6,248 nucleotides of DNA from Sulfuricella sp. Lineage in GTDB: Bacteria > Pseudomonadota > Gammaproteobacteria > Burkholderiales > Sulfuricellaceae. Positions 1 to 6,248 of this stretch are shown piece by piece. The stretch covers positions 1 to 6,248 of the forward strand of contig JAUYEK010000044.1 in assembly GCA_030691435.1 (NCBI GenBank). The letters are read 5' to 3'. A program made the position numbers and the translations under genes. Positions within the stretch are counted from its first letter, which is position 1. Each line of letters begins with the position of its first letter. The notes under the pieces are model-generated. The model searched no databases, was not told the origin of the DNA, and saw nothing but the letters and a program-made list of their open reading frames with translations.

Positions 1-1783
<1,783 letters not shown>

Positions 1784-1790
<7 letters not shown>

Positions 1791-3283
1791 GCCTGAGCGC
1801 AGCGGCCAAGGCCCTGAACGCCGAAACCAGCGGCGCGGACGTGACGTTTACCGGCGTCACCACCGACAGCCGCGCGGTGGCTGCCGGAGATTTGTTCGTG
1901 GCGCTGAAGGGTGAGCGTTTCGATGGCCACGATTACGTCAGGCAGGTGATGGAACAGGGTGCCGTCGCAGCGCTGGTAGAGCGGCGCGACCCGGCCTGGG
2001 GCGATTTTCCGCTGCTGGTGGTCAAGGATGCGCGCCTTGCTCTGGGTGAACTGGCCGGTCACTGGCGCAGCCGCTTCACCATTCCCGTGGTGGCGCTCAC
2101 CGGCAGCAGCGGCAAGACCACAGTGAAGGAAATGATCGCCGCGATTCTGCGGGTTCAGGCGGGCGCGGCCGACCAGGTGCTCGCGACCATGGGCAACCTC
2201 AATAACGACATCGGTATGCCGCTGACGCTGCTCGGATTGCGCGACACCCATCGCTACGCCGTGATCGAGATGGGCATGAACCATCCGGGCGAAATCGCGT
2301 ATCTGTCCAGGATCGCCAGGCCCGATGTGGCGCTGATCATCAATGCCCAGGCCGCCCATCTGGCGGGTTTGGGCACGGTGGAGGCGGTGGCTCGCGCCAA
2401 GGGCGAGATTTTCGAGGGCCTAGGGGTTAAGGCAACACTGACCAAGTCCAACACTCCCTTCCCCTCGATGGGGGAGGGCTGGGGAGAGGGTGAGAAATCG
2501 ATGCATTACCCCTCTCCCCAACCCTCTCCCACAAGGGGAGAGGGGGCAAACGTGAAGGGCGCTTGTTTTGGTGTTGCCGTGATCAACGCCGACGACCCTC
2601 ATGCGGCGCTGTGGCAGGAACTGGCTGCGGGTCATCGCCTCATCCGCTTCGGCCTCGAACAGCCGTCGGAAGTGATGGCCAGCTTCAAATTGCAGCCCTT
2701 CGGCAGCGAAATCGAGATGGTCACGCCTACGGGTAAATTTGCCGTTGCATTGCCGGTGCCGGGCGAGCACAACGTGCGCAACGCCCTGGCGGCGGTCGCC
2801 GTGGCTCAGGCCCTGGGTGTCGACGACGCAACCGTTGCCGCGGGGCTGGCAAAGGTTTCCAGCGTCAAGGGCCGGCTGCGGAAAAATCCCTGCCTGCATG
2901 GCGCCACCCTGATCGACGATACCTACAACGCCAATCCCGGCTCGGTGCGGGCGGCGATCGCCGTGCTCGCCGGCATGCCGGGCAAGAAAGTGCTGGTGCT
3001 CGGCGACATGGGCGAACTGGGCGAAAACGCACGCGCGCTGCATGCCGAAATCGGCGCGGTGGCGAAGGTAGCCGGGATCGATCTGCTGTTTACCCTGGGT
3101 GATTTGAGTGCCGCTGCTGCACAGGCTTTCGGCGAGGGCGGACGGAATTTCGAATATATCGAAGACCTGCTGCACGAAATCGAAAATCAGTTGGCGCCGG
3201 ATGTGACGGTACTGGTGAAGGGTTCGCGTTTCATGCAGATGGAGCGGGTGGTTAGAAGCTTTGAGGTGAGGGGTGAGGCGTGA
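1784..3283 (+). CDS. murF: UDP-MurNAc-tripeptide:D-alanyl-D-alanine ligase MurF
   Basis: MurF is a cytoplasmic ligase that completes the pentapeptide precursor by adding D-Ala-D-Ala, the last soluble step before MraY. The N-terminal domain has TDSRAVAAGDLFVALKGERF. The P-loop GSSGKTT is at residues 107-113. The central domain shows GNLNNDIGMPLTLL, EMGMNHPGEI and INADDP (267-272). The C-terminal domain has HNVRNALAA and DDTYNANPGS (from residue 378). The protein is 499 aa against about 452 in E. coli. The surplus of about 47 residues matches a repeat-encoded insert at about residues 215-262, between AKGEIFEGLG and VAVINADDP, a junction that is normally only a few residues long. The last five residues (VRGEA, 495-499) and the stop come from repeat A, after the native C-terminal GSRFMQMERVV block. 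The core motifs are intact, so the enzyme is probably functional. It overlaps murE by 7 nt. Confidence 0.96.
2455..2493 (-). repeat. Dispersed repeat B, inverted partner in murF
   Basis: Read on the minus strand this is TCACCCTCTCCCCAGCCCTC followed by CCCCATCGAGGGGAAGGGA, the same family as the repeats at 1056 and 2507 but more divergent. It sits head-to-head with the copy at 2507-2568, about 13 nt away. The pair could fold into one long stem. It encodes MurF residues of about 225-237 (PFPSMGEGWGEGE), part of the surplus loop. Confidence 0.8.
2507..2568 (+). repeat. Palindromic dispersed repeat B, copy in murF
   Basis: The second copy of the 62-bp element at 1056-1117, starting at codon position 1 here too (MurF residues 242-261). 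It therefore encodes the same 20 residues. The palindrome arms are 2509-2519 and 2535-2545. It lies at a different place in the Mur ligase fold from the murE copy. In MurF it comes before the INADDP block; in MurE it comes after the equivalent NMDDP. This argues for separate insertions rather than inheritance from an ancestral mur duplication. Confidence 0.9.
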
Positions 3284-3295
3284 TGGGTGAGGCGT
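3266..3295 (+). repeat. Dispersed repeat A, copy 2, at the end of murF
   Basis: Two half-units, GTGAGGGGTGAGGCGT (3266-3281) and GATGGGTGAGGCGT (3282-3295). The first encodes the last MurF residues (VRGEA), and the TGA stop at 3281-3283 spans the junction of the half-units. Its first 13 nt (3266-3278) pair perfectly with 3333-3345, with a 54-nt spacer. Confidence 0.8.
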
Positions 3296-3330
3296 GTAAA
3301 ACCATGGCGATGGTCGCACCGGGGGCGCTA

Positions 3331-3357
3331 CCCCTCACCCCTCACGCCTTACGCCTA
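3331..3357 (-). repeat. Dispersed repeat A, inverted copy 3, upstream of mraY
   Basis: Read on the minus strand this is TAGGCGTAAGGCGTGAGGGG followed by TGAGGGG, the same unit as at 186 and 3266. With copy 2 it forms an inverted pair spanning most of the 94-nt murF-mraY gap. There is no T-run after it, so it is not a convincing intrinsic terminator. The mraY SD lies just downstream, outside the stem. Confidence 0.75.
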
Positions 3358-3365
3358 ACCTCCCG

Positions 3366-3372
3366 AAGGGAG
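3366..3372 (+). promoter_or_regulatory. Ribosome binding site of mraY
   Basis: AAGGGAG, 5 nt before the ATG at 3378 and just downstream of the inverted repeat. It supports this start, which also gives the family-typical length of 361 aa. Confidence 0.7.
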
Positions 3373-3377
3373 AATAC

Positions 3378-4463
3378 ATGCTGCTCGCATTGACCCAATG
3401 GCTGGGGCACGACATTCGCGCCTTCAACGTGTTTAGCTACATCACGCTGCGCGCGGTGCTGGCGATGCTGACCGCGCTGATGATCTCGTTCATCGTCGGT
3501 CCGGCCATGATCCGCAAGCTCACCGCCTACAAGATCGGCCAGTCGGTGCGCGACGACGGTCCGCAGACGCACCTGGTCAAGGCGGGGACGCCGACCATGG
3601 GCGGCGCGCTGATCCTGGTTGCGATGGCGATTTCCACCCTGCTCTGGGCGGACCTGAAAAACCCTTATGTCTGGGTAGTGCTGTCCACCACGATGGGATT
3701 CGGTGCAATCGGCTGGGTCGATGACTGGCGCAAGGTGGTGCATCGTAATCCCAAGGGACTGTCGGCCAAGACCAAGTATTTCTGGCAGTCGCTGATCGGT
3801 GCCGGTGTTGCCGTGTATCTTGCCATGACTGCCACGCTGCCGGCCCATACCGAACTGATTGTACCCTTCTTCAAGATGCTGACGATTCCTCTCGGCGGAG
3901 CGGGCTTCGTGGTGCTGGCCTATTTCGTCATCGTCGGCAGCAGCAATGCGGTCAACCTCACCGACGGGCTGGACGGCCTGGCGATCATGCCGACGGTGAT
4001 GGTGGCGGGTGCGCTGGCGCTGTTCGCCTACGTGGCCGGCAATTTCGTGTTTTCGCGTTACCTCGGCGTTCCCTACGTGCCTGGCGCCGGCGAGCTGGCC
4101 GTGTTCTGCACCGCCCTGGCCGGAGCCGGGTTGGGTTTCCTCTGGTTCAATGCCTACCCCGCCGAAGTGTTCATGGGCGATGTGGGCGCGCTGGCGCTGG
4201 GCGCCGCGATCGGCGTGGTGGCGGTGATCGTGCGACAGGAAATCGTCCTGTTCGTGATGGGCGGGGTGTTCGTGGTGGAGACCCTGTCGGTGGTGCTCCA
4301 GGTGGCTTCGTTCAAGCTTACCGGCAAGCGCATCTTCCGCATGGCGCCGCTGCATCACCATTATGAGTTGAAGGGTTGGAAAGAAAATCAAGTTGTAGTT
4401 CGTTTCTGGATCATCAGCATGATGCTGGTGCTGGTTGGGCTTTCGACACTGAAACTGAGATGA
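3378..4463 (+). CDS. mraY: Phospho-MurNAc-pentapeptide translocase MraY
   Basis: MraY is an integral inner-membrane enzyme. It transfers phospho-MurNAc-pentapeptide from the UDP precursor to undecaprenyl phosphate, giving lipid I. The length of 361 aa is almost identical to E. coli (360), so no repeat has entered this gene. Visible motifs are [15 protein letters not shown] (70-76), the VDDW aspartates D115 and D116, [26 protein letters not shown] (189-200), FMGD with D268 (E. coli D267), and the HHH motif at 326-328 followed by YELKGWKE. Long hydrophobic stretches fit the family's ten transmembrane helices with these motifs in cytoplasmic loops. It stands between the soluble ligase genes murF and murD, as in other dcw clusters. 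Both flanking gaps carry repeats while the gene itself is clean. Confidence 0.97.
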   Translation: MLLALTQWLGHDIRAFNVFSYITLRAVLAMLTALMISFIVGPAMIRKLTAYKIGQSVRDDGPQTHLVKAGTPTMGGALILVAMAISTLLWADLKNPYVWVVLSTTMGFGAIGWVDDWRKVVHRNPKGLSAKTKYFWQSLIGAGVAVYLAMTATLPAHTELIVPFFKMLTIPLGGAGFVVLAYFVIVGSSNAVNLTDGLDGLAIMPTVMVAGALALFAYVAGNFVFSRYLGVPYVPGAGELAVFCTALAGAGLGFLWFNAYPAEVFMGDVGALALGAAIGVVAVIVRQEIVLFVMGGVFVVETLSVVLQVASFKLTGKRIFRMAPLHHHYELKGWKENQVVVRFWIISMMLVLVGLSTLKLR

Positions 4464-4555
4464 AAGTGAATAACCGCAAAGACGCAGAGACGCAAAGAAA
4501 TTCAAAGTCTTCACGCCTTTGCGCCTTAGCGTCTTTGCGGTTAAGAAAAAAATGA
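4460..4555 (+). other. Bridging mini-ORF between mraY and murD (31 codons, speculative)
   Basis: An ATG at 4460-4462 overlaps the mraY stop (ATGA). It opens a 31-codon frame across the whole hairpin repeat and ends in TGA at 4553-4555, which overlaps the murD ATG (ATGA at 4552-4555). The peptide ([20 protein letters not shown] and 11 more residues) is strongly basic and is essentially the repeat translated. There is no clear SD before it. It could let ribosomes leaving mraY travel to the murD start, which also lacks an SD. A chance open frame is also plausible, so I make no claim about the peptide's function. Confidence 0.3.
4471..4543 (+). repeat. Long hairpin repeat C filling the mraY-murD gap
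   Basis: The outer arms TAACCGCAAAGACGC (4471-4485) and GCGTCTTTGCGGTTA (4529-4543) are perfect complements over 15 bp. Pairing continues to 4497/4517 with two mismatches and one G-U pair, leaving a 19-nt loop. On the plus strand the stem is followed by an A-run, not a T-run, so this is not a standard terminator. From memory, CGCAAAGACGC-type hairpins are widely dispersed in bacterial and some archaeal genomes. The right arm ends only 8 nt before the murD ATG and occupies the place where an SD would normally be. Confidence 0.85.
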
Positions 4556-5940
4556 TAAACCTCGAACATAAAAAAGTGCTGGTGGTGGGGCTGGGCGTCA
4601 CCGGCCTCTCCATGGCGCGCTGGCTGGACGCGAGAGGCGCGGTGGTGGCTGTCGCCGATTCACGCGACCATCCGCCGCACGCCGCACGCCTTCAGGCTGA
4701 GCTGCCTGGCGTGCCGCTATTCACCGGCAAGCTCAGGGAAGAGGTGTTTCGCAATGCCGACCTGCTCGCGGTCAGTCCGGGCGTGTCCCTGCGCGAACCG
4801 GCCGTTGCCGATGCGCTGGCGCATGGCGCGGAAGTGGTCGGGGATGTCGAGCTGTTTGCTCAAGCACTCAGGACTCAGGACCTGGAGCTCAGGACTCGGG
4901 TTCTGGCCATCACCGGCTCCAACGGCAAGAGCACGGTGACCGAGATGGTCGGAGCGATGTGCAGGAAGGCCGGCCTGTATACGGTAGTGGCGGGAAATAT
5001 CGGCCTGCCGGTGCTGGATGCAATGAGTGATCTTGATCTGCGCGGCGAGACTGCCGACGTGTTCGTGATCGAACTTTCCAGTTTTCAGCTGGAAACCACG
5101 CACACCCTGAACCCGGCGGTAGCGACCGTGCTCAATGTGACCGAAGACCATATGGATCGCTACCACGGCATGGAAGATTACGCCGCGGCCAAAGAGCGTA
5201 TCTTTGCCGGCAATGGTGTCCAGGTGCTGAACCGGGAAGATAGCTACAGCCTGGCGATGGCGCAGTCCGATCGCAGGGTGATGACGTTTGGCCTGGATGC
5301 GCCGCAAAAACCCGAGGACTGGGGGTTGCTGGACGGCGAGAACGGGCCTTGGCTGTCGCAGGGCAGTAACCGGCTGCTAGCCGTGGCCGATCTGCCGCTT
5401 GCCGGCTTGCACAACGCCGCCAATGCGCTGGCCGCCCTGGCCTTGTGCCGCGCCATCGACCTGCCGCTCCAACCCCTGATCGAGGCGCTGCGCGAATTCA
5501 AGGGCCTGCCGCACCGGGTGGAGAAAGTGGCGCAGATTAACGGGGTGACCTTCTATGACGATTCCAAGGGAACCAACGTAGGGGCCACGGTGGCGGCCCT
5601 CAATGGCATGCCGTGCAAAGTGGTGCTGATTGCCGGCGGCGATGGCAAGGGCCAGGATTTCAGCCCGCTAGCACCGGCGGTGTCTGCCCATGCCCGTGCC
5701 GTAGTGCTGATTGGCCGTGATGGGCAGAAAATCGGCGCGGCCCTGGCCGGCTGCGGCGTGCCCCTGCTGACTGCGGCAAGCATGGAGGAGGCGGTGATCC
5801 TGGGGTTCGAGCAGGCCCGGCCGGGTGACGCGGTGCTGCTGTCGCCGGCCTGCGCCAGTTTCGACATGTTCCGCAACTACGAACATCGCGCCCAGGTATT
5901 CATCGCCTCGGTCAAAAAACTGGGGGAGGTGAAAGCATGA
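4552..5940 (+). CDS. murD: UDP-MurNAc-L-alanine:D-glutamate ligase MurD
   Basis: MurD is a cytoplasmic ATP-dependent ligase that adds D-Glu to UDP-MurNAc-L-Ala, the step before MurE. The N-terminal Rossmann-like block is VLVVGLGVTGLSMARWL. The P-loop GSNGKST is at residues 122-128. ELSSFQLETT and NVTEDHMDRYHGMEDYAAAK follow, with the probable carbamylated lysine K214 (E. coli K198). DDSKGTNVGAT and the C-terminal SPACASFDMFRNYEHRAQVF complete the ligase fold. I place the start at ATG 4552 (462 aa), because the family N-terminus begins there. The upstream in-frame TTG at 4519 lies inside a hairpin repeat and would add residues encoded only by it. No SD precedes 4552, only an A-rich run, so translation may depend on coupling to mraY. 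Residues of about 107-116, just before the P-loop, come from a small dispersed repeat. Confidence 0.95.
   Translation: MINLEHKKVLVVGLGVTGLSMARWLDARGAVVAVADSRDHPPHAARLQAELPGVPLFTGKLREEVFRNADLLAVSPGVSLREPAVADALAHGAEVVGDVELFAQALRTQDLELRTRVLAITGSNGKSTVTEMVGAMCRKAGLYTVVAGNIGLPVLDAMSDLDLRGETADVFVIELSSFQLETTHTLNPAVATVLNVTEDHMDRYHGMEDYAAAKERIFAGNGVQVLNREDSYSLAMAQSDRRVMTFGLDAPQKPEDWGLLDGENGPWLSQGSNRLLAVADLPLAGLHNAANALAALALCRAIDLPLQPLIEALREFKGLPHRVEKVAQINGVTFYDDSKGTNVGATVAALNGMPCKVVLIAGGDGKGQDFSPLAPAVSAHARAVVLIGRDGQKIGAALAGCGVPLLTAASMEEAVILGFEQARPGDAVLLSPACASFDMFRNYEHRAQVFIASVKKLGEVKA
4867..4900 (+). repeat. Dispersed repeat D inside murD
   Basis: The unit CTCAGGACTC occurs at 4867-4876 and again at 4888-4897, with a third partial unit overlapping the first at 4875-4881. 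It encodes the polar segment LRTQDLELRTR between DVELFAQA and the VLAITGSNGKST P-loop strand, a linker of variable length in MurD. Runs of GGACTCAGGACTC are, from memory, another common dispersed element of betaproteobacterial genomes. The copy here is short and partly degenerate. Confidence 0.6.
5925..5929 (+). promoter_or_regulatory. Ribosome binding site of ftsW
   Basis: GGAGG, 7 nt before the ATG at 5937, inside the last codons of murD. It supports the overlapping ATGA start of ftsW. Confidence 0.75.
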
Positions 5941-6248
5941 ATTCCTACTCGCCGGTAGCCGCCCAGCACGCCAGACCCGACTACGACCGCACTTTGCTGT
6001 GGCTGGCGATCCTGCTGCTCGGTTTTGGGCTGGTGATGGTGTATTCCTCCTCGATCGCCATCGCCGCAGCGGATAAACACACCGGTTTCCAGGAAAGCTA
6101 TTACCTGATGCGGCAGGCGGTTTACCTCGGCGTCGGTGCCTTGTTCGGCCTGTTTGCCTTCCAGGTGCCGAACAAGGTGTTGCAGGAAACCGCGCCCTAT
6201 TTGTTCCTTTCCGGCCTGGTGCTGCTGGTGCTGGTGCTGATTCCCGGC
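5937..6248 (+). CDS. ftsW: FtsW, septal peptidoglycan glycosyltransferase (SEDS family), N-terminal fragment
   Basis: An open frame of 104 codons runs off the right edge. It starts at an ATG overlapping the murD stop. FtsW is the SEDS-family membrane enzyme that polymerises lipid II at the division septum in complex with FtsI. A short polar cytoplasmic tail (residues 1-18) precedes a first membrane helix at about 19-36, ending in the characteristic VMVYSSSIA. A periplasmic loop and Y-x-MRQ lead into a second helix at about 61-75. A third begins near residue 86. The D-R-T-L-L-W entry and the MVYSSS motif are typical of FtsW/RodA. The position after murD favours FtsW over RodA. The catalytic aspartate region lies beyond the window. 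Confidence 0.92.
   Translation, partial: MNSYSPVAAQHARPDYDRTLLWLAILLLGFGLVMVYSSSIAIAAADKHTGFQESYYLMRQAVYLGVGALFGLFAFQVPNKVLQETAPYLFLSGLVLLVLVLIPG

Larger units (their letters stand above)
3283..3393 (+). other. Bridging mini-ORF between murF and mraY (36 codons, speculative)
   Basis: An ATG at 3283-3285 overlaps the murF stop (TGATG). It opens a 36-codon frame that runs through the repeat-A gap and ends at TGA 3391-3393, 16 nt inside mraY. The peptide starts [14 protein letters not shown] and resembles no family I know. It has no obvious SD of its own, so it could only be read by reinitiation after murF. A stop-free run of this length is not rare at high GC. I list it as a possible coupling device, not as a gene. 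Confidence 0.2.

Noticed and set aside
2420..3319. A 299-codon minus-strand open frame opposite murF
   Set aside because: It is a shadow of murF and the repeats, with no recognisable domain and no supported start.
4471..4543. Intrinsic terminator between mraY and murD
   Set aside because: The stem is strong, but it is followed by an A-rich run on the plus strand rather than a T-run. Termination here would also cut off murD and ftsW.
4519..4551. An upstream TTG start for murD adding 11 residues
   Set aside because: The extension is encoded entirely by the hairpin repeat and the A-run after it, and it has no SD. The family N-terminus fits the ATG at 4552.
3342..4613. A 423-codon minus-strand open frame opposite mraY
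   Set aside because: It mirrors mraY, whose motifs and length are unambiguous. The product is His/Gln/Arg-rich low-complexity sequence typical of antisense frames in GC-rich genes.

Overview
This window is a stretch of the dcw (division and cell wall) cluster. All genes are on the + strand, in the classic proteobacterial order: ftsI (3' end) - murE - murF - mraY - murD - ftsW (5' end). The high GC content, the DNPR meso-diaminopimelate motif in MurE and the general protein style point to a Gram-negative proteobacterium. My best guess is a betaproteobacterium of the Nitrosomonadales / Gallionellaceae / Sulfuricellaceae type. That placement is inference from memory, not a search result.

Layout: 1-180 is the FtsI (PBP3) C-terminus. 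177-1790 is murE, overlapping ftsI by ATGA. 1784-3283 is murF, overlapping murE by 7 nt. 3284-3377 is a repeat-filled gap of 94 nt. 3378-4463 is mraY. 4464-4551 is an 88-nt gap that is almost entirely one hairpin repeat. 4552-5940 is murD. 5937-6248 is the ftsW 5' end, overlapping murD by ATGA. MurD, MurE and MurF sequentially add D-Glu, meso-DAP and D-Ala-D-Ala to UDP-MurNAc-L-Ala. MraY then makes lipid I at the membrane. FtsW and FtsI polymerise and cross-link septal peptidoglycan. I see no internal promoter or intrinsic terminator, so the window reads as one co-transcribed, translationally coupled block.

The genes are ordinary; what has been added to them is not. At least four, probably five, unrelated short dispersed-repeat families have entered this essential operon in about 6 kb. 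(A) A GTGAGGGGTGAGGCG repeat lies in the first codons of murE, in the last codons of murF and, inverted, before mraY. (B) A CCCTCTCCCC-type palindromic repeat forms a 62-bp direct repeat (61/62 identical) inside both murE and murF, in the same reading phase, plus an inverted partner in murF. (C) A CGCAAAGACGC hairpin fills the mraY-murD gap. (D) A CTCAGGACTC repeat sits in murD just before the P-loop. (E) A stem-loop-rich in-frame insert lies in murE after the P-loop domain. Every coding insertion keeps the frame, and the encoded peptides account for the excess length of MurE and MurF over E. coli. The two intergenic repeats lie within open mini-ORFs that bridge the neighbouring stop and start codons. 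I did not find a new defence, mobile or biosynthetic system; the repeat colonisation is the signal worth following.
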